A stretch of 64,000 bases of DNA. Origin: DASRAP01 sp964503275 (GTDB lineage: Bacteria; Gemmatimonadota; Gemmatimonadetes; Gemmatimonadales; Gemmatimonadaceae). How positions within the stretch are numbered: the stretch's first letter is position 1; every line of letters starts with the position of its first letter. This document shows positions 7,860-16,774 of this stretch, in pieces. The position numbers were made by a program, and so were the translations under genes. The stretch spans positions 1 to 64,000 of the forward strand of contig CAZCZO010000005.1 in the NCBI GenBank assembly GCA_964503275.1, read 5' to 3'. Under the pieces are notes generated by a model. That model had not been told where the DNA came from. It did not search any database and saw only the letters and a program-made list of their open reading frames with translations.

Positions 7860-9232
7860 GTGTCAGCTCCGGCGAGGCCCGCCTGTTCGAGCGCATAGGC
7901 CACGCGGAACATCGTGGCTTCGTCGAAATGCCGCGCGAGCAGCTGGCCACCCACCGGCAGCCCCGCAACGCGTCCGATCGGCACGGACATCCCCGGGATG
8001 CCCGCAAGGTTGGCCGTGACGGTATAGATGTCGGAGAGATACATCTCGTAAGGATCGGTGATCGCGCCGAGCGCGAAGGCTGGGCCGGGCGTCGTGGGGG
8101 TGAACAACACATCGACGCCGTCCGAGAAGGTGGCGGTGAAGTCCTGCGTGATCCGCTGCCGGACGGCCTGCGCCTTCTTGTAGTACGCGTCGTAGTAGCC
8201 GTGCGAGAGCACGTAGGTCCCGAGCAGGATGCGGCGCGTGACCTCGTCGCCGAAGCCGCGCTGCCGGGTCTGCTCGTACATCGCCCGCAGGCCGTCCGCC
8301 TCGGCACGTGGCCCGTAGCGTACGCCATCGAAGCGTGCGAGGTTCGACGAGCACTCGGCGGGGGCGATGATGTAGTACACCGGGATCGCGTACTCCGTGT
8401 GCGGCAGCGAGACCTCGCGCACGGTCGCACCCGCCGCCCGCAGGACGTCGAGCGCGCGATCGGTCCGCGCGCGCAGCGCGGGATCGAGCGACTCAGGGAA
8501 GTACTCCCGTGGCACTCCGACGACCAACCCGTCCAACCGCTCGGTCGCCGCGCCCACGTACTCGCCCACCGGGACCGCGGCGGAGGTCGCATCGTTGGGA
8601 TCGCGCCCGGCGATGGCCTGCAGCCCGCGTGCGGCGTCGCGCACCGTCGCGCCGAACACGCCGATGTTGTCCAGCGACGAGGCGAAGGCCACGAGGCCGA
8701 AGCGCGACACGCGCCCGTAGGTCGGCTTCACCCCGACGATGCCACAGAACGACGCCGGCTGTCGCACCGAGCCGCCGGTCTCGGAGCCGAGCGCGATGGG
8801 CGCGATCCCGGCCGCGACCGCCGCGGCGGACCCGCCGCTCGAGCCGCCCGGGACGCGCGTCGGATCGAGCGGATTGCGCGTCGGGCCATACGCCGAATGC
8901 TCGGTCGATGATCCCATCGCGAACTCATCCATGTTCGCCACGCCGACCACGACGCCCCCCGCGGCGCGCAGCCGCTCCACGGCCGTGGCGGCGAAGGGAC
9001 TCCGATACCCGGCGAGGATGCGGGATCCGCAGGTGGTGGGCAGCAGTGCCGAGGCGATGTTGTCCTTCAGCACGACGGGCGTGGCGGCGAGGAGCCCGCC
9101 CGCGGGCGCGGCCGCGGCCGCCTCACGCAGGGCCGACTCCGTGGTGTCGCGGTCGTGGAGCAGGATGTTGAGGCCGTCGTGCCACGCCCGGCCGGCGTCG
9201 GCCCGATCGAGCGCATCGGAGAGTGTCGTCAC
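7856..9232 (-). CDS. gatA: Asp-tRNA(Asn)/Glu-tRNA(Gln) amidotransferase subunit A
   Basis: GatA is the amidase that releases ammonia from glutamine for the GatCAB complex. The 458-residue protein carries the amidase signature: catalytic Lys in VVLKDNIA, GGSSGGSAAAVAAG and GSETGGSVRQPASFCG with the Ser-cisSer pair. The start is GTG at 9232, overlapping the gatC stop as GTGA; the open frame continues upstream but runs inside gatC. It sits between gatC and gatB, all coupled by 4-base overlaps. Confidence 0.96.
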   Translation of the reverse strand: MTTLSDALDRADAGRAWHDGLNILLHDRDTTESALREAAAAAPAGGLLAATPVVLKDNIASALLPTTCGSRILAGYRSPFAATAVERLRAAGGVVVGVANMDEFAMGSSTEHSAYGPTRNPLDPTRVPGGSSGGSAAAVAAGIAPIALGSETGGSVRQPASFCGIVGVKPTYGRVSRFGLVAFASSLDNIGVFGATVRDAARGLQAIAGRDPNDATSAAVPVGEYVGAATERLDGLVVGVPREYFPESLDPALRARTDRALDVLRAAGATVREVSLPHTEYAIPVYYIIAPAECSSNLARFDGVRYGPRAEADGLRAMYEQTRQRGFGDEVTRRILLGTYVLSHGYYDAYYKKAQAVRQRITQDFTATFSDGVDVLFTPTTPGPAFALGAITDPYEMYLSDIYTVTANLAGIPGMSVPIGRVAGLPVGGQLLARHFDEATMFRVAYALEQAGLAGADT

Positions 9233-9549
9233 GCGCCACCCTCCGTCGCCGCATCGCTCGCGTCCTCGTGGGTCGCCAGCCGCGGGACGACGAAGAAGCC
9301 CTCGCGCCACGCAGGCGCGAAGTGCGACGGCGGCTGCGACAGCGCGACGGCCGGCCCCCGATCGGCCGCGAGCGGCATGCCGGCCATCGTGTCGGCGGCA
9401 TCGGCGTCGACGCCAGGGACCTGCTGCAGCACGTCCATGTGCGAGAGAATCGCATTCAGCTGCTGCACGAGCGCATCCGCCCGGTCGTCCGCCACGGTCA
9501 GCCGGGCGAGCGATGCGATGCGGTGTACGTCGGCGATCGAGACACTCAT
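9229..9549 (-). CDS. gatC: Asp-tRNA(Asn)/Glu-tRNA(Gln) amidotransferase subunit C
   Basis: GatC is the small subunit that wraps GatA and GatB together. The 106-residue product has the typical start MSVSIADVHRIASLARL, and LNAILSHMDVLQQVPGVD in the middle. ATG at 9549 overlaps the pcrA stop as ATGA; it is preferred to the in-frame codon three residues upstream. The family is usually 95-105 residues. Confidence 0.93.
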   Translation of the reverse strand: MSVSIADVHRIASLARLTVADDRADALVQQLNAILSHMDVLQQVPGVDADAADTMAGMPLAADRGPAVALSQPPSHFAPAWREGFFVVPRLATHEDASDAATEGGA

Positions 9550-11840
9550 TCGTCCCACCCTCGTTCGAGTTGTGCTTGTGCGAGCATCAGGGTCTTCCGC
9601 CCGACCTCGTCGTCGTCGAAATCGATGCGCGCCTTGGCCTGTGCGCCCTGCCCGCTGAGTTCGGCGATGGTCCCGGTGCCGAAGCGTGGATGCTTGACGC
9701 GCTCACCCACGACAAAGCGCGGGGCGACGTCGGACTGCTCCTCGGCGGCCGGTGCGCGGCGCAGTGTGGCGGCCGAGGTCCCCCACTCCACGGGGGTCCC
9801 GCGGCGGCGTCCCGCCGCGCCGCTCGCGAACGCGTCGTCATCGTCGTCGTCCCACGCGCGCGCCGGCGCGGTCGTCACGCGGGCACGCATCGTGCGCGTC
9901 GATGTCACGAGCCCCGGCGGCAGATCACGGACGAAGCGCGACGGGATCGCCGGCAGGGACTCGCCGTTGCGCCAGCGCCGTTGCGCCCGCGTCAGGTAGA
10001 GCACATCCTCCGCGCGGGTGATCCCGACGTAGAACAGTCGACGCTCCTCCTCGAGGGCCTCGGCAGCATCCGCCGCCCGGACCAGCGGGAAGAGGCCGTC
10101 CTCCAATCCGGTGAGCATCACGACCGGGAACTCGAGCCCCTTGGCGTTGTGCAGGGTCATGAGCGTGACCGCCCCCTCGGTGGGATCCGATTCATCGGCC
10201 GAGGTCACGAGGGCGACGCGCTGCAGGAACAGGTCGAGGGGCCCCAAGCCGGCCTCGCCCTCGGCGTCGTCGCGCATGGTGCTGGCACCGTCGGCCAGCG
10301 CGGCGATGTTCGACAGCCGATCGTCGGCGTCCGGTCCCTCGCCGCGGAGCCACAGGTCGTACCCGGTGCGCGCGACGACCTCGCGCACCAGCTCGTCCAC
10401 CGCGGCGTCCACCGCCACGGCCCGCAGCCCATCGACCAACGCGACGAAGTCCTCCAGCAGCGTGCGCGTGTTGCCGCGCACCGGAAGGGCGGCGCCATCG
10501 CGCGCGGCGGCGAGCATCGACACGCCGGCCTCGCGCGCGACCGACGCGAGCAGGTCGAGCGATGCCTCGCCGATGCCACGGCGCGGCGCGGCGATCGCCC
10601 GCCGCAACGCTTCGTCGTCGGCGGGATTCGCGATGAGGCGCAGCCACGCGATGATGTCCTTGATCTCGCGCCGCTCGTAGAAGCGCACCTGCCCCACGAG
10701 CCGATACGGGATGCGACGGGTGCGCAGCGCCTCTTCGAGCGGACGGCTCTGTGCGTTGGTGCGATACAGCACCGCCATGTCGCCGAAGGTCCGGCCGACA
10801 TCGCGCGCCCGGCGAGCCACCAACTCCTCGACGACGAAATCGGCCTCATCGCGATCGTCGGCCGCGGTCACGAGGGTGACGGGGACGCCCGCAGGGCGGG
10901 TGGCCCGCAGGACCTTGCCGCGCCGGTCGGCGTTCTCGGCGATGACGGCATTGGCGAGCGCGAGGATCTCGGGCCGCGACCGATAGTTCTCCTCGAGACG
11001 CACCACGCGCGCCGTCGGGAAATCGCGCTCGAAGTCGAGGATGTTGCGGATGTCCGCCCCCCGCCAGCCATAGATGGACTGGTCGTCGTCGCCCACGACG
11101 AAGACGTTCCCGTGGCGCCCGATGGCGCGGACGAACTCGTACTGCGCCCGGTTGGTGTCCTGGTACTCATCCACCAGGATGTAGCGGAAGCGGCGCGACC
11201 ACTGCTCGGCCACCTCCGGATGTTCGCGCACCACGCGCACCGGCAGCGTGAGCAGGTCGTCGAAGGAGGCTGCGTTCGCGCGGACCAGATCGTCCTCGAG
11301 ACGCGCGAAGGTGGAGGCCACCACCTGACTCATGGCATCGCGCGCCGTCTGCGCGTACTCGGCGGGCGACACGAGCGCGTTCTTGGCCGACGAGATCGCG
11401 GCGGCGACTGCGCGCGGCGCGACCGTCTTGGTGGAGTGCCCGAGCGCGGTCATGACCCGTTTGATCAGCGCCTCGAGGTCGTCGCTGTCGTAGATCGTGA
11501 AGGCGGGGGTGCGGCCCACCCGGTCGGCGACCTGCCGCACGAGGCGTGCCCCGACGGAATGGAACGTGCCGACCCACATGCCCGCCGGATCGCGCCCCAA
11601 CGCAGTGGCCACCCGCTGGCGCATCTCGGCCGCGGCCTTGTTCGTGAACGTGACCGCCAAGATGCGCTCGGGCGGGACCCCGACCTCGCGCACCAGCCGC
11701 GTGATCCGTGCCGTCAGCACGCGTGTCTTGCCGGAGCCCGCTCCCGCGAGCACGAGCATCGGGCCATCGTCGTGCGCGGCCGCTTGGGCCTGCGCCGGAT
11801 TCAATGGGAGGACGGGGGACATCGGCGCGGGCAAGCTCAC
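9546..11840 (-). CDS. pcrA: UvrD/PcrA-type superfamily 1 DNA helicase
   Basis: This is a 3'-5' DNA helicase acting in repair and in clearing replication conflicts. The 764-residue protein shows Walker A LAGAGSGKTRVL, motif II VDEYQDTNRAQYEF, motif III GDDDQSIYGWRGADI, motif V TLMTLHNAKGLEFPVV and motif VI FYVGITRAEDVLYLT. A C-terminal RNAP-interacting Tudor-like part (VGERVKHPRFGTGTI) follows. It lies in a tight operon between the histidine kinase (4-base overlap) and gatC. Sequence cannot separate the names UvrD and PcrA. Confidence 0.93.
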   Translation of the reverse strand: MSLPAPMSPVLPLNPAQAQAAAHDDGPMLVLAGAGSGKTRVLTARITRLVREVGVPPERILAVTFTNKAAAEMRQRVATALGRDPAGMWVGTFHSVGARLVRQVADRVGRTPAFTIYDSDDLEALIKRVMTALGHSTKTVAPRAVAAAISSAKNALVSPAEYAQTARDAMSQVVASTFARLEDDLVRANAASFDDLLTLPVRVVREHPEVAEQWSRRFRYILVDEYQDTNRAQYEFVRAIGRHGNVFVVGDDDQSIYGWRGADIRNILDFERDFPTARVVRLEENYRSRPEILALANAVIAENADRRGKVLRATRPAGVPVTLVTAADDRDEADFVVEELVARRARDVGRTFGDMAVLYRTNAQSRPLEEALRTRRIPYRLVGQVRFYERREIKDIIAWLRLIANPADDEALRRAIAAPRRGIGEASLDLLASVAREAGVSMLAAARDGAALPVRGNTRTLLEDFVALVDGLRAVAVDAAVDELVREVVARTGYDLWLRGEGPDADDRLSNIAALADGASTMRDDAEGEAGLGPLDLFLQRVALVTSADESDPTEGAVTLMTLHNAKGLEFPVVMLTGLEDGLFPLVRAADAAEALEEERRLFYVGITRAEDVLYLTRAQRRWRNGESLPAIPSRFVRDLPPGLVTSTRTMRARVTTAPARAWDDDDDDAFASGAAGRRRGTPVEWGTSAATLRRAPAAEEQSDVAPRFVVGERVKHPRFGTGTIAELSGQGAQAKARIDFDDDEVGRKTLMLAQAQLERGWDE

Positions 11841-12985
11841 CCCGGCAAACTAACCTCGAACACGGCGCCTTTCGACGAGGGCAGCAGACGCAAGGTGCCG
11901 CCGTGATTCTCTTCGACGATGCGCTTCGTCAGCGACAGGCCGATCCCCCATCCACGCTCTTTGGTCGAGAAGCCCGCCTCGAAGATGCGTCGGCGATGGG
12001 CGCGGGGCACACCCGGCCCGTCATCCGCAACGCGGAGCACGGCCCGCCCGCCGGGCACCAAGGCGGTCGTGACGGTGATGGTGCCGCCGGTGCGGGCCAG
12101 GGCGTCCACGGCATTCTTGATCAGGGACTCGAGCACCCACTCGAGGAGCACACGATCCCCCTGGATCGGCACCCCCGCCTCAGGTGCATCGACCACGAGG
12201 TGGACCGGCGTGGCGAGCGAGGGCACGCGCGGGCGGAAGTACGCCACGACGCGTTCGGCGAGCACCGCGAGATCCAGCGCATCGCGTTTCGGCGGCCGGC
12301 CGATGCGTTCGAACCGATGCGCCACCCGCTCGAGCCGCTCGAGGTCCGCGTCCATCTGCGTGAGGGCGCCGTCGAGCAAGGGATCGCCGGCGCGGTCCCG
12401 CAGCACCTCCATCCAGCCATGCAGACTCGATAACGGCGTCCCGAGCTGGTGGGCCGACTCGCGGGCCATCCCGGCCCAGACCCGCTCCCGCTCCGCCCGT
12501 CCGTGGGTCATGAGGATGACGACCCCGGCGACCAACAGGAAGGCGATCGAGGCGGCCTGCAGGAGCGGGATCACGCGCAGGCCACGCACCAACTGCGTGG
12601 ACCCGAAGTGGACGGTGCCCACCAGGGGGTCGCGAAGCGGAGGGTTCTGACGGTCCAGCTCGGCGATGACCTCGAGCACCCGCGGGTCGTTGAGGCGCAG
12701 ATCCTCGTCGATGTTCGCCATCGCCGTCGGGGTGCCAGCGGTGTCGGTGATCACGAGCGGCACCCCCGCCTCGCGGATCATCTTGGCCAGATCCGAGAGC
12801 GCAACGATCCCCGTCTCGTCGCGGAGATCGTTGAGCCCGTAGAAGACCCGCGCGTACATGCGCGAGGCCCGCTCGGCCTCGACGCGCAGCTCGCGGACCA
12901 CGCGCTGGGTGTACAGCACGTACGACCCCAGCAGCACGGAGACGGCGACCGCGACGAAGAGGCCGAGCGCGGTGCGCCGTGGCAT
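11837..12985 (-). CDS. Sensor histidine kinase (orphan)
   Basis: This is a membrane-bound two-component sensor. TM1 is near residues 5-25 and TM2 near 135-160. Between them lies a short periplasmic sensor region of about 110 residues. The H-box reads AHQLGTPLSSLHGW, followed by N-box LIKNAVDAL, G1 DDGPGVP and G2 GWGIGLSLTKRIVEENHGG. No HAMP domain is evident. No response regulator is adjacent; the nearest is the lone receiver at 15330. ATG 12985 or GTG 12988 could be the start, just after the serS stop. The signal is unknown. Confidence 0.88.
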   Translation of the reverse strand: MPRRTALGLFVAVAVSVLLGSYVLYTQRVVRELRVEAERASRMYARVFYGLNDLRDETGIVALSDLAKMIREAGVPLVITDTAGTPTAMANIDEDLRLNDPRVLEVIAELDRQNPPLRDPLVGTVHFGSTQLVRGLRVIPLLQAASIAFLLVAGVVILMTHGRAERERVWAGMARESAHQLGTPLSSLHGWMEVLRDRAGDPLLDGALTQMDADLERLERVAHRFERIGRPPKRDALDLAVLAERVVAYFRPRVPSLATPVHLVVDAPEAGVPIQGDRVLLEWVLESLIKNAVDALARTGGTITVTTALVPGGRAVLRVADDGPGVPRAHRRRIFEAGFSTKERGWGIGLSLTKRIVEENHGGTLRLLPSSKGAVFEVSLPG

Positions 12986-12988
12986 CAC

Positions 12989-14263
12989 CTAGCCGATCCG
13001 GTCCGCCCCGAAGGCCGCATGCAGGACCTCCGGCAGGAGCACCGAGCCATCGGGCTGGAGCCCATGCTCGAGGAGTGCCGCGATGACCCGGGGGAAGGCC
13101 AATCCGGAGCCGTTCAACGTGTGCACGAAGCGCGGCTTCTCACCGCGGCCAGGCCGGTAGCGCAGGTCGAGCCGTCGCGCCTGGAAGTCGCCGAAGTTGG
13201 AGCACGACGAGACCTCCAACCAGGCGCCCACCCCCGGCGCCCACACCTCGAGGTCGTAGGTCTTCGCCGACGCGAACCCGGTGTCGCCGCTGGCGAGCAG
13301 GACCACGCGATACGCGAGACCGAGTCGCTGCAGGATGGTCTCGGCATGCCCGGTGAGGAGCTCGAGCTCGGCCTCGGAGTCCTCGGGACGCACGTAGCGC
13401 ACGAGCTCCACCTTGTCGAACTGGTGCATCCGCAGGATGCCCCGCGTGTCCTTCCCGGCGCTCCCGGCCTCCCGACGGAAGCATGGGCTGTAGGCGGCGA
13501 ACGTGCGCGGGAGCTCCTCCAGCTCGAGGATCTCGCCACGGTACAGGTTGGTGACGGGGACCTCCGCGGTGGGGATGAGGAAGCCCTCGCCGTCGCCGAC
13601 CGCGTACATATCGTCCTCGAACTTCGGCAACTGAGCCGTGCCGGTCATCGACTCGCGCGAGACCACCACGGGCACCCACACCTCCTCGTACCCGTGTTCG
13701 CGGGTCTGGATGTCCAGCATGGTCTGCAGGAGCGCCCGCACCAGGCGCGCGCCGGCCCCGCGGTACACCACGAAGCCCGACCCGCTCAGCTTGGCGCCAC
13801 GCACAAAGTCGATGAGGCCCAGCCGCTCGGCGGTCTCCCAGTGCGGCGCGACCCCATGGCTGCTGCGTGGCGCGCCCCAGGAGCGCACGACCCGATTGTG
13901 CGCGTCCCCGCCTTCGGGGACGTCGGGCCGCGTGATGTTCGGGATCTCCATCAGCAGCGAGTCGAGCCGCTGCTGCGTCGAGGCAAGTTGCGCATCGAGC
14001 CCGGCGATCTCGTCGCCCAAGGCGCGCGACTCGTCCATCAGCGCGTCGGCGTTCTCCCCGCGCCGCTTGCGTCGGCCGACCTCCTGGCTGACGACGTTGC
14101 GCTTGGCCTTCAGCTCCTCGACGGCCTGCACGTAGCGGCGCCGCGCCTGCTCGAGCGTTTCGGTCTCGGCGAGGATGGTCTCGAGGACCGCCAGCTTGCC
14201 GCGGCGGCGCATCCCTTCACGGAGCTCGTCCAGCCGCTCCCGGATCATTCGGTGATCGTGCAT
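12989..14263 (-). CDS. serS: Seryl-tRNA synthetase
   Basis: This class II synthetase charges tRNA-Ser. The 424-residue protein has the N-terminal long coiled-coil arm (residues about 30-100), then motif 1 region TAEVPVTNLYRGEIL, motif 2 FRREAGSAGKDTRGILRMHQF and the serine-specific LEVSSCSNFGDFQARR. ATG at 14263 shares a base with the upstream lipoprotein stop (TGATG); a second ATG five codons on (MIRERLDE) is also possible. Two tRNA-Ser genes lie elsewhere in this window (46038-46318). Confidence 0.96.
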   Translation of the reverse strand: MHDHRMIRERLDELREGMRRRGKLAVLETILAETETLEQARRRYVQAVEELKAKRNVVSQEVGRRKRRGENADALMDESRALGDEIAGLDAQLASTQQRLDSLLMEIPNITRPDVPEGGDAHNRVVRSWGAPRSSHGVAPHWETAERLGLIDFVRGAKLSGSGFVVYRGAGARLVRALLQTMLDIQTREHGYEEVWVPVVVSRESMTGTAQLPKFEDDMYAVGDGEGFLIPTAEVPVTNLYRGEILELEELPRTFAAYSPCFRREAGSAGKDTRGILRMHQFDKVELVRYVRPEDSEAELELLTGHAETILQRLGLAYRVVLLASGDTGFASAKTYDLEVWAPGVGAWLEVSSCSNFGDFQARRLDLRYRPGRGEKPRFVHTLNGSGLAFPRVIAALLEHGLQPDGSVLLPEVLHAAFGADRIG

Positions 14264-14865
14264 CAGTCGGTCGGGCGCCCCGGCACGAGCGACCGGTAGC
14301 CACAGTTTGGGTTGAAGAGGACGGTCACGAACAGTCGGCGCGTCGCTGGGGCGATGGAGTCGACCCGGAGTTTCGCGAACTGATAGGGGTCGAAATCGAA
14401 GAGGCACTGCCCCGGCTGCAGGCGCACCCCGATGACCTCGCCCGCCGCCAGCGTGTACGCCGAGTCGGTGGACCAGCCGCGCGTGGCGCGCGGCGCGATG
14501 GTCGCCGCCTCCCATGAGGTCCCGAGGCGTTGCAGCGCGACGGGCCGACTCGCGGTGCCTGAATTGCCGACCAGCGCGGGCGGGAGGACGACGGGCCGTC
14601 CCTGCGCGTCGATGTCGAAGGCGACGTCGAAGGCGAATCCCTGGTCCAACCGGACCGCGCGCGCGTCCACGATCGAAAGCGCCGCGGGCTCGCTGATCGG
14701 CGTCCCGTTGATCGCCCCGAGCTGGAACAGGAAGGTCTCGGTATCGAACTGCGCGGGAAAGCGGCCGTCGGTCCCGCAGGCCCCCAGGACGACCGCGAGT
14801 GCGAGGACCAGCGCGGCGGGACCGCGCGGCGGCGAGGGGCGGAGCCACACGATGAAGGAGCGCAT
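14263..14865 (-). CDS. Putative lipoprotein, unknown function
   Basis: The 200-residue product has a lipoprotein signal with lipobox LGAC near residue 30, so it should be lipid-anchored in the envelope. The rest is a compact beta-rich sequence without a motif I recognise. Two Cys residues (in GQCLFDFDPY and NPNCGYRS) could form a disulfide. It is first in the chain lipoprotein-serS-kinase-pcrA-gatCAB and is divergent from the Roadblock operon. AAGATA at 14875-14880 could be a minus-strand -10 element (TATCTT), but no -35 is clear. Confidence 0.7.
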   Translation of the reverse strand: MRSFIVWLRPSPPRGPAALVLALAVVLGACGTDGRFPAQFDTETFLFQLGAINGTPISEPAALSIVDARAVRLDQGFAFDVAFDIDAQGRPVVLPPALVGNSGTASRPVALQRLGTSWEAATIAPRATRGWSTDSAYTLAAGEVIGVRLQPGQCLFDFDPYQFAKLRVDSIAPATRRLFVTVLFNPNCGYRSLVPGRPTD

Positions 14866-14912
14866 ATCCGAGGAAAGATACCCGACCGCGTGCGCAGCGC
14901 ACAGCGGTCACA

Positions 14913-14941
14913 TTGCCTCGGCCCGTCGCGTTCCGTACACT
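14913..14941 (+). promoter_or_regulatory. Putative sigma-70 promoter of the Roadblock/receiver operon
   Basis: TTGCCT (14913-14918), a 17-base spacer and TACACT (14936-14941) make a good sigma-70 promoter. The start codon of the first gene lies 32 bases downstream. No other convincing promoter is seen before 18770, so the five coupled genes are probably one transcript. Confidence 0.6.
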
Positions 14942-14973
14942 TCGGCACACCCCCCTCACCGACGGTCACCGCG

Positions 14974-15327
14974 ATGCAGACGATTCGAGAATTGGTCACG
15001 ACGATCAGCACCTGGGAGGGGGTGGATGCCGCCGTCCTCCTCGGTCGGGACGGGCTGGTGATCGACGCCGGCGGCGGACCGGATGTGGACACCGAGCGGC
15101 TGGCCGCCCACGTGCCGTCGCTGCTCGCCGCGGCGGAGGAGTTCGCGACCGCCGCCCAGCGCGGTGCACTGGCGACCTCGGTGCTCGAGTATGCGAGTGG
15201 GATCGTCCTCGTCTCGGTGCTGTCGGACGACGCCTTGCTGTTGGTCCTGCTCCGGCCGACCGCGAACGTCGGCTCGCTCCTCTTCGCGCTCCGACGCGAC
15301 CGATCGGTGCATGCGGGACTCGTCTGA
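14974..15327 (+). CDS. Roadblock/LC7 domain protein
   Basis: The 117-residue protein fits the Roadblock/LC7 (MglB-like) fold: an N-terminal helix, then GVDAAVLLGRDGLVIDAGGG, a central helix (LAAHVPSLLAAAEEFATAA) and strands ending LLLVLLRPTANVGSLLFAL. Such proteins often regulate small Ras-like GTPases such as MglA, but no GTPase lies nearby. It is followed 2 bases later by a lone receiver. ATG at 14974 is the start that matches the family. Confidence 0.75.
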   Translation: MQTIRELVTTISTWEGVDAAVLLGRDGLVIDAGGGPDVDTERLAAHVPSLLAAAEEFATAAQRGALATSVLEYASGIVLVSVLSDDALLLVLLRPTANVGSLLFALRRDRSVHAGLV

Positions 15328-15329
15328 CG

Positions 15330-15728
15330 ATGACCGCGCTGCGTGACGTGCTCGTGGCCGACGATGAACCCCATATCGGGCGCATCGTGAAGACGAAGCT
15401 GGAACAGGGCCCGTTCCGCGTGACCCTCGTGGAGGATGGGGCCGCCGCGCTGGCGGCGATGGAGGGCGATGCGCGCTTCGCGGTGATCGTGCTCGACCTC
15501 ATGATGCCGGTCCTCGACGGGCTGACGGTCCTCGAGCGGGTCCGTGCCACGGCCCATGGTGCGACGCTGCCCTGCGTCATCCTCACGGCGGCGGGCCAGC
15601 ACGAGCAGCGCGCCCGCGCGATGGCACTGGGCGCGACGGAGTTCATGACCAAGCCGTTCAGCCCGCGGCGTCTGTACGCACGGATCGCGGAGCTGGCCGG
15701 GGTCCCGCCGGCGCCCGAGCCCGCGTGA
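15330..15728 (+). CDS. Single-domain response regulator (receiver only)
   Basis: The 132-residue protein is a complete CheY-like receiver. It has acidic pocket DDE (VADDEPHIG), phospho-acceptor Asp in VIVLDLMMPVLDG, the Thr in ILTAAG and the conserved Lys in TKPF. There is no output domain. It must signal by binding a partner, possibly the adjacent Roadblock protein. The cognate kinase is not adjacent; the orphan kinase at 11837-12985 is a candidate only by proximity. Confidence 0.88.
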   Translation: MTALRDVLVADDEPHIGRIVKTKLEQGPFRVTLVEDGAAALAAMEGDARFAVIVLDLMMPVLDGLTVLERVRATAHGATLPCVILTAAGQHEQRARAMALGATEFMTKPFSPRRLYARIAELAGVPPAPEPA

Positions 15729-16774
15729 GCATGCCGACGCCATCCGTGTGGGGCGTCATCCTCGCGGGGGGCGGCGGCACCCGCTTCTGGCCGCTGTCCA
15801 CGCCGTCCACGCCGAAGCAGTTCCTGCCCTTGGCGACCGGGCAGCCCCTGCTGCGCGATGCCGTGGAGCGCCTGTTGCCGATCATCCCGATCGAGCGACT
15901 GCTCATCCTCACGAGCGCGGCCCTGCGCGAGCGCGTCCAGGCCCTTCTTCCGGAGCTGCCGGCAGCGAACGTGCTGACGGAGCCCCAACCCGCCGGTACG
16001 GCGGCCGCGCTGACGTTCGCCGCGCGCGAGATCGCGGCCCGCGATGCCGAGGCCACCATGGTCAGCGTGCATGCCGACTGGGCCGTGCGCGACCCCGCCC
16101 GCTTCCGGGCGTCGGTACTCGCCGCGGTGGCCGCCGCGCGGGCGACGGGTGCGTTGGCCACGGTCGGGATCGTCGCCGCGCGGCCCGACCCCGGATTGGG
16201 CTACATCGTGCCGGGCGCGACGGAGCACGCGCCGGCGCGGCGGGTGCTGCGCTTCGAGGAGAAGCCCGAGCGCGAGCGCGCGGCGGCCCTCATCGCCCAA
16301 GGCGCGCTGTGGAACTCGGGGATCTTCGTGTGGGACGTGCGGCGCTTCCTCGACCTCGTGGCGCGCATCACGCCAGAACTGGCCACGGCCCTGACCACGG
16401 CCGTGGGCGACGCACCCGCGTTCTTCGCTGCGGTGCAGACGCCGATCTCCATCGATGTCGGGGTCATGGAGCGCGCGCCGCATGTGGTCGTCGTCCCCGG
16501 AGACTTCGGCTGGGATGACGTGGGCACGTGGGCCTCCCTGCGCCGGGTCCGCCCCCTCGACGCCGCGGGCAACGCGCTCCACGGCGATGTCTCGGCGATC
16601 GCCTCCGCCGGCAACGTGGTGCATGCGGCCTACGGCAGCGTCGTGCTCTACGGCGTCGACGATCTGGTCGTCGTGCAGACCGACGGCGTGACGCTGGTGA
16701 CCACCGCCGAGCGATCGCTCGAGCTCAAGACCATGCTGTCCAGCCTGCGCCCTGCCCTGCGCGACCTCCCATGA
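15725..16774 (+). CDS. Mannose-1-phosphate guanylyltransferase (ManC-like)
   Basis: The enzyme makes GDP-mannose from mannose-1-phosphate and GTP, a precursor for glycans. The N-terminus has the nucleotidyltransferase signature GVILAGGGGTRFWPLSTPS and the Lys in STPKQFLPL. FEEKPERE, NSGIFVWDVRRFL and PGDFGWDDVGTW follow, all typical. At 349 residues it has only the pyrophosphorylase part and no C-terminal isomerase domain. GTG 15725 overlaps the receiver stop as GTGA; an ATG at 15731 is the alternative start. It is coupled to the GlmU-like gene. Confidence 0.88.
   Translation: MSMPTPSVWGVILAGGGGTRFWPLSTPSTPKQFLPLATGQPLLRDAVERLLPIIPIERLLILTSAALRERVQALLPELPAANVLTEPQPAGTAAALTFAAREIAARDAEATMVSVHADWAVRDPARFRASVLAAVAAARATGALATVGIVAARPDPGLGYIVPGATEHAPARRVLRFEEKPERERAAALIAQGALWNSGIFVWDVRRFLDLVARITPELATALTTAVGDAPAFFAAVQTPISIDVGVMERAPHVVVVPGDFGWDDVGTWASLRRVRPLDAAGNALHGDVSAIASAGNVVHAAYGSVVLYGVDDLVVVQTDGVTLVTTAERSLELKTMLSSLRPALRDLP

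Noticed and set aside
8739..11906. A 1055-codon open frame on the plus strand opposite gatA, gatC and pcrA
   Set aside because: It is Arg/His/Pro-rich without any recognisable domain and lies antisense to three clear genes. High GC removes stop codons from the complementary frame.
12449..14299. A 616-codon plus-strand frame opposite serS
   Set aside because: It is the complementary-frame shadow of serS, with no motif of its own.
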